Assembly: GCF_001269905.1 (NCBI RefSeq)
Contig: NZ_LHVK01000018.1
Coordinates: 1-37,343, forward strand
DNA length: 37,343 nt
Direction: 5' to 3'
DNA from: Pseudomonas corrugata
Lineage (GTDB): Bacteria > Pseudomonadota > Gammaproteobacteria > Pseudomonadales > Pseudomonadaceae
A model generated the notes under the pieces. The model was not told the origin of the DNA. It saw nothing but the letters and a program-made list of their open reading frames with translations, and searched no databases. Of this stretch, positions 22,101-26,800 are shown in pieces (the first letter of the stretch is position 1; each line of letters opens with the position of its first letter). A program made the translations under genes and the position numbers.

Positions 22101-23701
22101 CGATCTGTGTCGAACGGAGCGCGGACATGGTGGTCGGCCTGCTGGCGGTGCTCAAGGCAGGCGGTGGTTACGTACCGCTGGATCCGGCTTACCCGGCTGA
22201 CCGTCTGGCCTACATGCTGGAGAACAGCACACCGATTGCTGCTCTCACGCAAGTCGGGACCAGGGGCCTGCTGTCCCACGGACCGGTGCCACTGATCGAC
22301 CTGGATGCCGGCGCCTGGCAAGACGAACCGGAACACAACCCGCCAGCGACGGATCTGACACCAGACCACCTGGCCTACGTGATCTATACCTCTGGCTCCA
22401 CCGGGTTGCCCAAGGGGGTGATGGTCGAACATCGCGGCTTGAGCAACCTGCTGGACTGGTACCTCGACGATCTGGCCTTCCATGCCGGCGATGCGGTGCT
22501 GCTGGCCTCGTCCTATAACTTCGACCTGACCCAGAAGAACATCCTCGCTCCGCTGATGGTCGGCGCCTCGTTGTACCTGGCCGAAGAACCGTTCAACCCG
22601 GGCGCCATCGTCGCCCAGGTCGCCGAGGCCGGGATTACCCACCTCAACATGTCCCCCAGCGCCTTCCACGCACTGGTGGACGCCGACCGGCACGCGGCAC
22701 TGGCCTGCCTGAAACGGGTGGTGCTGGGCGGCGAGCCGATCCAGGTCGCCATGCTGGAAAAACTGCCGCTGCCACGACCGGTGATCATCAACAGCTATGG
22801 GCCGACGGAGTGCAGTGACGTGGTTGCCTGGCACACTGTCGATACCAACCTGGACACCTACCGGAACCAGTCGATCCCCATCGGCCGGCCAATCCGCAAC
22901 ATGCAATTGCATGTGCTCGACAGCCACGGTCAGTTGCTGCCAATGGGCGTGCCCGGTGAGATCCACATCGGCGGCGTCGGCGTGGCGCGTGGTTACCTAA
23001 ACCTGCCGCAGCTCAGCGCCGAACGTTTCATTGACGACCCGTTCAGCAAGCGGGCCGGGGCCCGCCTGTACAAGACCGGCGACATCGGTCGCTGGCTGCC
23101 GGACGGCACCCTGCAATACCTGGGACGCAACGACGATCAGGTGAAAATCCGTGGTTTCCGTATTGAACTCGGGGAAATCGAAGCCAGGCTCGCCCAGCAT
23201 GAGGTGGTGAAGGAGGCGGTGGTGCTGGTCCGTGAAGAGGTGCCGGGCGATAAACGCCTGGTAGCGTGGTTCATTGCCTGTTCGCCGGACGAAACGACGG
23301 ACATCGAGGCGTTGCGTGCGTACCTGCTGGCACACCTGCCGGCCCACATGGTGCCGATGGCCTACGTACGCCTCGACGCGCTGCCGCTGAACCCCAACGG
23401 CAAGCTCGACCGCAAGGCACTGCCGGCACCGGATCTGACGTCAGTCATCACCCGCGATTACGAAGCCCCTGTCGGTGAAACCGAAATCAATCTGGCCCGC
23501 TTGTGGGCCGAGGTCCTCAACGTGGAACGCGTTGGTCGTCACGATCATTTCTTCGAGCTGGGCGGGCACTCCTTGCTGGCCGTCAGCCTGATGGAGCGGA
23601 TGCGCCAGGAGGGCATGGAAGCAGATGTACGGACGCTGTTCGAGCAGCCCACGCTCTCGGAATACGCGGCAACGACAGAAAAAATGGAGATTGTCCTGTG
23701 A
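974..23701 (+). CDS. Seven-module non-ribosomal peptide synthetase (corpeptin/peptin-type, internal synthetase)
   Basis: This 7575-aa megasynthase adds seven residues to a growing lipopeptide. Order: TubC-type docking domain (about residues 1-55), then seven C-A-T modules starting near residues 64, 1133, 2203, 3270, 4342, 5416 and 6505. Every A domain has an intact YTSGSTG core and NGK-DRK terminal lysine motif; every T domain has LGGHS with its pantetheine serine (1080, 2150, 3217, 4289, 5363, 6452, 7533). C1-C6 carry HHLxxxxGD and HHxxxDH, typical of dual epimerisation/condensation domains; C7 differs (HHLVDDATS, 6672-6680). Codes read Ala, Ala, Ala, Val, Val, Thr and a probable homoserine. 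There is no starter C domain, E domain or thioesterase. I chose ATG 974 because the docking domain begins there and AGG lies 7 nt upstream; a GTG at 917 is in frame (+19 aa) with AGGCGA before it. The tail ends ...TEKMEIVL, a likely docking peptide. The stop overlaps the next gene. Confidence 0.95.
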   Translation: MQFSELMAALSKHPIRLQQDGENLVIEGDDEGLESAVWDSLAVHKHELLALVERNGGDWLSPAFRITPDMLPLASLTQEQIDRIVDGVPGGAGNVQDIYPLAPLQEGIFYHHLAAEHGDPYVLQTLFGADQRARLDDFLQALQGVINRHDILRTAVVWEGLEEPMQVVWRQATLALEELVLDPAEGDIEWQLHQRFDTRHHRLDVGRAPLMRLVCAEDRANNRWVAILLFHHMALDHAALELVQHEMQAFLLGRADALPEPVPFRNYVAQVRLGVSAEAHEGFFREMLGDVDEPTLPFGLQEVQGAGSGIEEATLTLANSLSLGLRAQARQLGVSAASLVHLAWAQVLGRVSGRDDVVFGTVLMGRMQGGEGAARALGMFINTLPLRVSIGGQDVRAGVKSTHARLTALLGHEHASLALAQRCSGVVAPAPLFSALLNYRHTGTATSTDAVSAWNGIQVLGGEERTNYPLMLSVDDLGESFSLTVQAASGIDAPRICAYMETALATLAQALECAPESSLADLPILPEAEREQLLVAFNATDGEYPLEQTVHGLFEEQVQRTPDALAVLHGEQRLSYRELNERANRLAHYLRKQGVRPDSRVAICVERGIDMVVGLLAILKAGGGYVPLDPAYPADRIAYMLADSAPAVVLAQTVTLGLLADATMPVIDLGSGLWQDESVSNPQVAELTSSHLAYVIYTSGSTGLPKGVMIEHRNTVNFLTWAHRSFDAKTLSKTLFSTSLNFDLAVYECFAPLTSGGSIEVVTNVLELQHGEHDITLINTVPSALKALLESGGLGEGVDTVNVAGEALKRSLVETLFEQTSVKRLCNLYGPSETTTYSSWVSMAREDGFAAHIGKPVANTQFYLLDEHKQPVPLGVPGEIYIGGAGVARGYLNRDDLTAERFLKDPFSSAVNARMYKTGDLGRYLPDGNIEYLGRNDDQVKIRGFRIELGEIEARFARHKSVKETVVLAREDVPGDKRLVAYFTQSEAVDIETLRSHLQGQLPEYMVPVAYVCLDAMPLTPNGKLDRKALPAPDLDSVITRGYEAPRGEVETTLAQIWQDLLKVERVGRHDHFFELGGHSLLAVSLIGRMRQVGLSADVRVLFGQPTLMALAAAVGSGSEIQVPDNGILPGCTRITPSMLPLVELDQQTIDRIVDTVPGGAANVQDIYPLAPLQEGIFFHHLSAEQGDLYVLQSQFAFDHRERLDAFVEALQGVIDRHDILRTSVAWEGLESPVQVVWREAKLHVEAVDLDPAAGDAVAQLQQRFDPRHHRLDVSQAPLMRLAYGQDAANHRLVATLLFHHMVLDHTALEVVQHEMQAHLMGNVGQLADAVPYRNYVAQARLGMSREEHEVFFREMLGDIDEPTLPFGLQDVQGSGHDIEEARQSVEASLDLRLRAQARQLGVSVASLVHLAWAQVLGKVSGKQDVVFGTVLMGRMQGGAETDRALGMFINTLPLRVQVGHQGVRAGVKATHARLTSLLGHEHASLALAQRCSGVAAPLPLFSALLNYRHSAMGEVSAQATDAWQGIHALDGEERTNYPLTLNVDDLGNGLRLTVQGAAQVDAQRVCGYMHAVLEKLVEALEQTPQAALYRLPILPAAEREQLLVAFNATDAEYPLDQTIHGLFEEQVQRTPDALAVLHGEQRLSYRELNERANRLAHYLRKQGVRPDSRVAICVERGLDMVVGLLAILKAGGGYVPLDPAYPADRIAYMLVDSAPAVVLAQAATVGLLADAAMPVIDLGSGLWQDESVSNPQVPGLTSAHLAYVIYTSGSTGLPKGVMIEHRNTVNFLTWAHRSFDAQTLSKTLFSTSLNFDLAVYECFAPLTSGGSIEVVTNVLELQNGEHDITLINTVPSALKALLESGGLSDGVDTVNVAGEALKRSLVEALFEQTSVKRLCNLYGPSETTTYSSWVSMAREDGFAAHIGKPVANTQFYLLDEHKQPVPLGVPGEIYIGGAGVARGYLNRDDLTAERFLSDPFSCSPNARMYKTGDLGRYLPDGNIEYLGRNDDQVKIRGFRIELGEIETKLAQHDAVKEAVVLAREDVPGDKRLVAYFTQSEAVDIEILRSHLQAQLPAYMVPVAYVQLDALPLTPNGKLDRKALPAPEHDALITRGYEAPQGEVETILAQIWQDLLKVERVGRHDHFFELGGHSLLAVSLIERMRQTGLSADVRILFNQSTLAALASAIGGSSEVTVPANLIPADCEHITPAMLPLVSLDQDAIDRIVATVPGGAANVQDIYPLAPLQEGILYHHLAAEQGDPYVLQAQFAFDSRERLDDFTQALQGVIDRHDILRTAMAWEGLDEPVQVVWRNASLGVEQVLLRDEDGDIAGQLQARFDARRHRLDICQAPLMCIRFAQDATHQRWVATLLFHHMALDHTALEVVRHEMQAHLLGQAGQLAAAMPYRNYVAQARLGVSQQEHERFFRDMLGGVDEPTLPFGLHDVQGAGQGIEEASLALAGSLSQDLKIQARRLGVSVASLVHLAWAQVLGRVSGRDDVVFGTVLMGRMQGGEGADRALGMFINTLPLRVNLGQMSARAGVKATHGRLTALLGHEHASLALAQRCSGVEAPTPLFSALLNYRHTDANQAPSAWSGIEVLSGEERTNYPLMLSVDDLGEDFSLTVQVVSGIGAQRICAYMEAALASLAQALECTPDSSLADLPILPEAEREQLLVAFNATDAEYPLEQTIHGLFEEQVQRTPEVLAVLHGGQRLSYAELNERANRLAHYLRGQGVRPDSRVAICVERGTDMVVGLLAILKAGGGYVPLDPAYPADRIAYMLEDSAPAVVLAQAATLGLLADATMPVIDLGSGLWQDESVSNPQVPELTSSHLAYVIYTSGSTGLPKGVMIEHRNTVNFLTWAHRSFDAQTLSKTLFSTSLNFDLAVYECFAPLTSGGSIEVVTNVLELQHGEHDITLINTVPSALKALLESGGLGEGVDTVNVAGEALKRSLVEALFEQTSVKRLCNLYGPSETTTYSSWVSMAREDGFAAHIGKPVANTQFYLLDEHKQPVPLGVPGEIYIGGAGVARGYLNRDDLTAERFLKDPFSATLNARMYKTGDLGRYLPDGNIEYLGRNDDQVKIRGFRIELGEIEAKLAQHDAVKEAVVLAREDVPGDKRLVAYFTPANETADIETLRSHLQAQLPAYMVPVAYVHLDALPLTPNGKLDRKALPAPEHDALTTRGYEAPQGEIETTLAQIWQDLLKVERVGRHDHFFELGGHSLLAVSLIERMRQAGLSADVRVLFGQPTLMALAAAVGSGNEIQVPANGIPLDCTRITPDMLTLSRLDQDAIDHIASKVPGGMGNIQDIYPLAPLQEGILYHHLAAEQGDPYVLQSQFAFDSCERLDEFVQALQVVIDRHDILRTAIVWEGLDEPQQVVWREARLGLEAFVADPQAGAVSEQLHSRFNARHYALDLTQAPLMRLAFAEDQPNQRWIAMLLFHHIALDHAAMKVVQREMLAYLQGQADQLDTPAPYRNYVAQARLGVSREEHEGFFSDMLGDVDEPTLPFGLHDVQGDGDDIETATQLLDSDLSRRLRRLARQSGVGAASLHHLAWAQVLGRVSGRNDVVFGTVLMGRMQGGEGADRALGMFINTLPLRVNVDEQNVKAGVKEVHGRLTALLGHEHAPLALAQRCSAVAAPTPLFSALLNYRNSSEQANGRDTLAAWQDVETLGGEARTNYPLTLSVDDLGDDFALTVLASHGVGAQRICAYMETALHSLAKALEFNPTTRLHSLEVLPQAERRQVLMGFNATCRRYPQQRTVNDLFEAQVQAHPDAVAVVHDEQRLTYRDLNARANRLARHLIGLGTQLGDSVAIGLARSSDLLVSQLAVLKCAAVYVPLDINAPVERQQFMVQDSGAQLVLTLSTLVVPEGVQRVDLDTVELDESADDLDLTQDAESVAYIMYTSGSTGMPKGVLVPHRAINRLVINNGYADFNEQDRVAFASNPAFDASTLDVWAPLLNGGCVVVVEQDVLLSRERFAVLLTEQSVSVLWMTAGLFHQYADGLLPVFKQLRYLIVGGDVLDPAVIARVLKDGAPQHLLNGYGPTEATTFTTTYEIKNVGEGGIPIGRPISNTRVYVLDANQQPVPVGVAGELYIGGDGVAKGYLNRPELTAEKFVADPFSADPAALLYRTGDLARWRADGAVDYLGRNDDQVKIRGFRIELGEIEARLAQHDAVRDCVVLAREDVPGEKRLVAYFTQAQDVDIEALRAHLQGLLPEYMVPVAYMRLDAWPLTANGKLDRRALPAPDLDSLATRAYEAPQGEVEATLAQLWQDLLNVERIGRHDHFFELGGHSLLAVTLIERMRQAGLSADVRVLFSQPTLAALAAAVGSGKEVKVPANLIACGCERITPAMLTLIQLDQEAIDRVVATVPGGARNVQDIYPLAPLQEGIHYHHLAAEQGDPYVLKILFEVCSRDRLSAFADALQHVIDRHDILRTSVVWQGFDSPVQVVWRNAPLAVDEVALAAGAGDVATLLQDRFDPRHYRLDITRAPMMRLVFAQDAANQRWVAMLLFHHMALDHTAMEVVRHEMQAHLLGEAEPLAAAAPYRNYVAQARLGVSQAEHEAFFREMLGDVDEPTLPFGLQDVQGDGRDIEEARLPVDLSLSLRLRAQARQLGVSAASLVHLAWGQVLGQVSGKPDVVFGTVLMGRMQGGDGADRALGMFINTLPLRVDVGDQGVRDGVKATHARLTGLLGHEHASLALAQRCSGVAAPMPLFGALLNYRHSAVDEHSSETLAGWEGIETLDIEERTNYPLSLSVDDLGEGFGLTALAVPQIGAQRVCVYMNVALEHLVEALEQAPQTRLDSLSILPAAERQQAVADFNATTRSYPRDSTVHGLFEAQVQAHPDAVAVIHAGQHLTYRELNARANRLARHLIGMGTQPGDSVAIGLARSIDLLVSQLAVLKCAAVYVPLDVNAPAERQQFMVQDSGARLVLTLSTMVVPEGVQRLNLDIVELDGSADNLDLTQSAESVAYIMYTSGSTGMPKGVLVPHRAINRLVINNGYADFNEQDRVAFASNPAFDASTLDVWAPLLNGGCVVVVEQDVLLSQERFAALLTEQSVSVLWMTAGLFHQYAAGLMPVFKQLRYLIVGGDVLDPAVIGRVLKDGAPQHLLNGYGPTEATTFTTTYEIKTVGEGGIPIGRPVGNSRVYVLDANQQPVPVGVAGELYIGGDGVANGYLNRPELTAEKFVADPFSADPAALLYRTGDLARWRTDGALDYLGRNDDQVKIRGFRIELGEIEARLGQCAGVKDAVVLARQDDNGPKRLVGYVIPEEGVTLSVHELRSQLASTLAEYMVPSAFVVLPSFPLTANGKLDRRALPAPDADAYASREYEAPQGEVEQTLARLWAEVLKVEQIGRHDHFFELGGHSLLAVNLIERMRQAGLSADVRVLFSQPTLAALAAAVGSGREVEVPANLIESGCGRITPAMLPLVSLDQETIDLIVATVPGGASNVQDIYPLAPLQEGILYHHLAAEQGDPYVLQSQFAFDNRERLDAFVEALQVVIDRHDILRTSVAWEGLDEPLQLVWRKVPLEPQCFEAGATAGDVAAQLASRFDARHYRLDLRRAPMLQLVYAQDEAQDRWLATLLFHHMALDHTALEVVQHEMQAHLIGEAGQLTEAVPYRNYVAQARLGMSVAEHEAFFREMLADIDEPTLPFGLAQVQGDGRGIAEVTESVGQVLSLRLRTQARLLGVSAASLVHLAWAQVLSMATGQKEVVFGTVLLGRMQGGEGADRALGMFINTLPVCVPVDGQSVRDAVRTTHGRLTGLLGHEHASLALAQRCSGVAAPTPLFSALLNYRHSATQVTDEVLSAWSGMQMLSSEERTNYPLTLNVDDLGDDFSLTVQVDAQLSAQRISGYMQVALQSLVDALEHAPQTPMHSLTVLPAAERRQLLETWNASQALYADDALIHGQIEAQAVARPDAVAVVYEDRTLTYGELNARANQLAHHLLSLGIRPDDRVAICVERGLDMIVGLLGILKAGAGYVPLDPASPRERLAFMLDDSTPVALLLQAHLQANLPVSSVPQLLLDQPETAGIAQQPRHNPDLEAVTSRNLAYLIYTSGSTGMPKGVMVEHRNVARLFSATQPWFDFGPQDVWALFHSFAFDFSVWEIWGALTHGGRLLVVPQLVSRSPQDCYALLCEAGVTVLNQTPSAFRQLIVAQGESDLSHSLRQVIFGGEALETGILKPWYARAINAGTQLVNMYGITETTVHVTYRALCAEDAQLVGVSPIGGRIPDLQLYVLDARREPVPVGVVGEMYVGGAGVSRGYLNRAELTAERFLKNPFSNEPNARMYKTGDLGRWLADGSIEYLGRNDDQVKIRGFRIELGEIEAALAACEGVSEAVVIAREDETGDKRLVAYVIAKEDAQPAAAELRTQLLGSLADYMVPSAFVLLEAFPLTTNGKLDRKALPVPDQSSVATREYEAPQGAVETIIAALWQDLLDLERIGRHDNFFELGGHSLLAVKLIERMRQVDLSADVRVLFGQPTLAALAAAVGGVHEVVVPANLIPAGCTRITPDMLPLADLDQDAIERIVATVPGGVANVQDIYALAPLQEGILYHHLAAAQGDPYLQYVMFGFDSFTRLESFAEALQAVVARHDILRTGVVWEGLAEPVQVVWRDARLQVESVSLDPAAGDIAMQLHQRFDPRHYRLDIRQAPLMRIAYAQDPANQRWVAILLFHHLVDDATSLAVLSAEIEAHMLDEGQHLSASVPYRNYVAQARLGVSPEAHEAFFRDMLGDVDEPTLPFGLQDVQGDGSGIEELRQDVDGDLSRRLRAQARQLGVSAASLYHLVWAQVLGRVSGKDDVVFGTVLVGRMQGGEGADRALGMFINTLPLRVSLGQTAVGAGVKATHARLTALLGHEHASLTLAQRCSGVAAPTPLFSALLNYRHTGALTSTEALSAWNGIQVLSGEERTNYPLTLNVDDQGEAFSFTVMTPARIGAQRLCGYVQQTLESLIVMLEQTPAAPLHQLSILPQDERRKLLLEFNANEAEDLQQSFIHELFEAQVQRTPEAVAVVHGEQRLSYRELNARANRLAHYLRKQGVQPDSRVAICVERSADMVVGLLAVLKAGGGYVPLDPAYPADRLAYMLENSTPIAALTQVGTRGLLSHGPVPLIDLDAGAWQDEPEHNPPATDLTPDHLAYVIYTSGSTGLPKGVMVEHRGLSNLLDWYLDDLAFHAGDAVLLASSYNFDLTQKNILAPLMVGASLYLAEEPFNPGAIVAQVAEAGITHLNMSPSAFHALVDADRHAALACLKRVVLGGEPIQVAMLEKLPLPRPVIINSYGPTECSDVVAWHTVDTNLDTYRNQSIPIGRPIRNMQLHVLDSHGQLLPMGVPGEIHIGGVGVARGYLNLPQLSAERFIDDPFSKRAGARLYKTGDIGRWLPDGTLQYLGRNDDQVKIRGFRIELGEIEARLAQHEVVKEAVVLVREEVPGDKRLVAWFIACSPDETTDIEALRAYLLAHLPAHMVPMAYVRLDALPLNPNGKLDRKALPAPDLTSVITRDYEAPVGETEINLARLWAEVLNVERVGRHDHFFELGGHSLLAVSLMERMRQEGMEADVRTLFEQPTLSEYAATTEKMEIVL
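2630..2897 (+). repeat. 268-bp near-perfect repeat, copy 1 (module 1 A domain)
   Basis: It matches 5840-6107 (module 2) with only two mismatches, at 2770 and 2798. It covers the start of the A domain up to just before the A3 core. Confidence 0.9.
3446..3573 (+). repeat. 128-bp near-perfect repeat, copy 1 (module 1 A5-A7 region)
   Basis: It matches 35914-36041 in module 11 with a single mismatch (GCC/GTC codon, Ala/Val). It covers the YGPSETT core and the stretch after it. Confidence 0.88.
5840..6107 (+). repeat. 268-bp near-perfect repeat, copy 2 (module 2 A domain)
   Basis: Second copy of 2630-2897, two mismatches. It overlaps the first 31 bp of the 389-bp segment shared with module 11. 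Confidence 0.9.
6077..6465 (+). repeat. 389-bp perfect repeat, copy 1 (module 2 A domain)
   Basis: These 389 bp are identical to 35335-35723, compared line by line by eye. They run from the A2-A3 region through A3 to just past the A4 core of the Ala-type A domain. The flanks differ at once (C/G on the left, C/A on the right). Confidence 0.93.
7580..10780 (+). other. NRPS module 3 (dual C/E - A[Ala] - T)
   Basis: The C domain has HHLAAEQGD and HHMALDH. The A3 core is at residue 2833 with the code DLYNNALTYK (Ala-like); T serine is 3217. It is the third consecutive alanine-type module and very similar to modules 1 and 2. Confidence 0.8.
10781..13996 (+). other. NRPS module 4 (dual C/E - A[Val] - T)
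   Basis: The C domain has HHLAAEQGD and HHIALDH. The A3 core is at residue 3899. The code reads DALWIGGTFK, one change from the classical Val code DAFWIGGTFK. T serine is 4289. Confidence 0.82.
13997..17218 (+). other. NRPS module 5 (dual C/E - A[Val] - T)
   Basis: The C domain has HHLAAEQGD and HHMALDH. The A3 core is at residue 4971 with code DALWIGGTFK (Val). It is closely related to module 4: a 119-bp stretch around A3 (12659-12777 and 15875-15993) is identical. T serine is 5363. From memory, nunapeptin-like peptins have Ala at this position and corpeptin has Val. Confidence 0.82.
17219..20485 (+). other. NRPS module 6 (dual C/E - A[Thr] - variant T)
   Basis: The C domain has HHLAAEQGD and HHMALDH. 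The A3 core is at residue 6052 and the code is DFWNIGMVHK, the classical Thr code. The T domain (serine 6452) reads HDNFFELGGHSLLAVK, whereas nine of the eleven T domains here have HDHFF and no Lys after LLAV. The Thr is predicted to end up as dehydrobutyrine because the next C domain is of the variant type. Confidence 0.85.
20486..23701 (+). other. NRPS module 7 (variant C - A[Hse?] - T)
   Basis: The C domain keeps HHLAAAQGD at its N-terminal side but has HHLVDDATS (residues 6672-6680) in place of HHxxxDH. It receives the chain from the Thr module, so it is a candidate dehydrating ('modified amino acid') C domain. The A3 core is at residue 7138. The code reads DLKNVGSDVK, which I recall as close to a homoserine-type code; confidence in the substrate is limited. 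The terminal T domain (serine 7533) reads EGMEADVR instead of the usual GLSADVR. Confidence 0.7.
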
Positions 23702-23880
23702 GTGTGATCGAACTGTTGGCGACATTAAAAGAAAAAGACGTGCAGCTTTCGGTCAACGGCGATCAGCTCGTTGTACGGGGCCGGAAACAGTCATTGAAGG
23801 AGCCGACTGTGCTGGCCTTGTTGCGAGAGCATAAGGCTAAATTGATCGAGTTGATCAACAGCGGGGAGTACGACGCCGGC
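23698..23880 (+). other. N-terminal TubC-type docking domain of the four-module NRPS
   Basis: Residues 1 to about 60 contain IELLATLKEKDVQLSVNGDQ followed by LVVxG and EHKAKLIELI, the same TubC-N pattern as in the first gene. Its natural partner is presumably the short tail of the seven-module protein (...TEKMEIVL), which would order module 7 before module 8. Confidence 0.8.
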
Positions 23881-26800
23881 AGGGCCGGTGAGGTCGACGT
23901 TCCAGCCAATGCAATTCCTGTCGATTGCGCTCGGATCACCCCAGAGATGCTGCCGCTGGTCACGCTGGATCAGCCGACCCTCGATCGCATTGTCGCCACG
24001 GTGCCGGGCGGGGCGGCCAACGTGCAGGATATCTATCCGCTGGCACCCTTGCAGGAAGGGATTCTCTATCATCACCTGACCGCGACCCAAGGCGATCCCT
24101 ATGTCCTGCAGGCGCATTTCAGCATCAGCAATCGCGAGCGTCTGTCGGACTTTGTCGATGCCCTGCAACACGTGATCGATCGCCATGACATCCTGCGCAC
24201 GGCCATCGTCCGCGAGAATCTGGAGGCACCGCTCCAGGTGGTCTGGCGCCAGGCTCGACTGGGCGTCAAGGACATCAGCGCCGAGCTGGCCGAGGGCGAC
24301 GTCCTTACGCAACTGCAAGCCCGTTTCGACCCTCGTCACTATCGCCTGGATCTCAGCCAGGCACCGCTGCTGTTGCTGGTGTGTGCCGAGGACCCCGCCA
24401 ACCAGCGCTGGGTCGCCATGCTGTTGTTCCACCACATGGCTCTGGACCATGCCGCATTGGCGGTCGTGCAGAACGAAATGCAAGCCTGGTTGATGGGACA
24501 GGCCGGGCAATTGCAGCCGGCTATCCCTTACCGTAACTATGTGGCGCGAACCCGCCAGGCGGGTCAGCGCCAGGCCGATGAGGCGTTCTTCAGCAAGATG
24601 CTGGGTGATCTGGATGAGCCGACCTTGCCGTTCGGCCAGCAGGATGTGCTGGGCGACGGCAGCGCCATCGAAGAGCACCATCAACCGCTGAGCCAGGAGC
24701 TCAGTCGCCGGGTGCGGATGCAGTCGCGTCAGCTCGGGGTCAGCGCGGCAAGCATCTTCCATCTGGCCTGGGCCCAGGTGCTGGGCTGCGTCTCGGGGCG
24801 TGAAGATGTCGTGTTCGGTACCGTGATGTTGGGGCGCCTGCAGGCCGGCGAAAGCCTGAGCCGGGCGCTGGGCATGTTCATCAACACCTTGCCGTTGCGG
24901 GTGGGCGTGGGCGCGCAGAGTGTGTGCGACGGGGTGAAAAGCACCCATGGCTGGCTGAGTGCCTTGCTCAGTCATGAATATGCCTCCCTGGCCCTGGCAC
25001 AACGGTGCAGCGGCGTGGCGGCACCGGCGCCGCTGTTCAGCGCACTGTTGAACTACCGCCACAGCGCGGGTGCGGACCAGGTTCCCGGGCCGGAAGTGCT
25101 CCAGGCCTGGGAGGGTATTGAAGCCCTGAGCGCGCAGGAGCGGACCAACTATCCGCTGATCCTCTCGGTGGATGATTTCTCCGATGACTTTGCCTTGGAG
25201 GTGCAGGCGAGCGGGCAGATCGGTGCACAACGCATCTGCAATTACATGCAGGCGGCGCTCGAGTACTTGATCACCGCACTGGAATGCGCTCCGGAGTCAC
25301 TGCTCAACGACCTGTCGGTGCTGCCGCAGGAGGAGCGCGAGCGAGTCTTGCAGTCATTCAACCACACCGATCGCGCTTATCCGCAGGCGCAAACGGTTCA
25401 TGCCTTGTTTCAGGCGCAGGCGCAGGCCCGTCCGGATGCGCTGGCGGCAGTACAGGCAGGACAGACCCTGACCTACCGTGAACTGAATACCAAAGCCGAT
25501 GGCTTGGCCCGGCATCTGATTGACCTCGGTGTGCGGCCCCAGGATACGGTGGCCATCGTGCTGCCGCGCTCGCTGGACCTGTTGATCAGTCAACTGGCGA
25601 TCCTCAAGTGCGCGGCGGTCTACCTGCCGCTGGACGTCAATGCACCCGCGGAGCGCCAGCAGTTCATGCTGCAGGACAGTCGGGCCGTGCTGGTGTTGAC
25701 CCACGGTACCGAGGACCTGGCCGATGGCGTGCGGCGGGTGGATCTCGATAGCCTCGACCTGGAGGGACTGCCGACCTGGGACGGGGCGCAGCCGCAGTCG
25801 AGCGAAGCACCGGCCTATATCATGTACACCTCCGGCTCCACTGGCACACCGAAAGGCGTGCTGGTGCCGCACCGGGCCATTTCCCGGCTGGTCATCAACA
25901 ACGGCTATGCCGACTTCAACGAGCAGGATCGCGTGGCGTTCGCTTCGAACCCGGCTTTCGACGCCAGCACCCTGGAAGTCTGGGCACCGTTGCTCAATGG
26001 CGGTTGTGTGATTGTGGTGGAGCAGGACGTATTGCTGTCCCAGGAACGGCTGCCAACGTTCCTGCTTGAACAGTCGGTCAATGTGTTGTGGATGACGGCG
26101 GGGCTGTTTCACCAGTACGCCGCCAGCCTGATGACAGTGTTCCGGCAACTGCGCTACCTGATCGTCGGCGGCGATGTGCTGGATCCGACCGTGATTGGCC
26201 GCGTCCTGGAACACGGCGCACCGCAGCATCTGCTCAACGGCTACGGACCAACGGAAGCCACCACCTTCTCGACCACCTACGAAATCAAGTCAGTCGGCGC
26301 AGGCAGCATTCCGATTGGTCGTCCGATCGGCAACACTCGGGTCTACCTGTTGGACTCCCGGCATCGGCCCGTGCCCCACGGTGTGACCGGTGAGCTGTAT
26401 ATCGCCGGCCTGGGTGTTGCAAACGGCTATTTGAACCGGCCGGAGCTGACCGCCGAGAAGTTCATCCCTGATCCGTTCAACCCACAGGCCTTGATGTACC
26501 GCACCGGCGACCTGGGACGCTATTTGCCGGACGGCAACATCGAATACCTGGGCCGGAACGATGGTCAAGTGAAAGTCCGCGGGTTCCGCATCGAACCGGG
26601 AGAGATCGAAGCCCGGCTGGCTCAACATGAGATCGTAAAAGACGCGGCGGTACTGGTTCGCGAAGACGTGCCGGGGGAAAAGCGCCTGGTCGCCTATTTC
26701 ACCTTGCATCTGCCCCACGACACAGTAGATATCGAAGCGTTGCGCGTGCATGTGCAAAGCCGCTTGCCGGACTACATGGTACCGGCTGCCTATGTGCGCC

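Noticed and set aside
23503..23697. Upstream extension of the second synthetase by 65 codons
   Set aside because: It overlaps the conserved T7 coding sequence in another frame, and its peptide has no docking-domain character. GTG 23698 has a good ribosome site and starts the docking domain.
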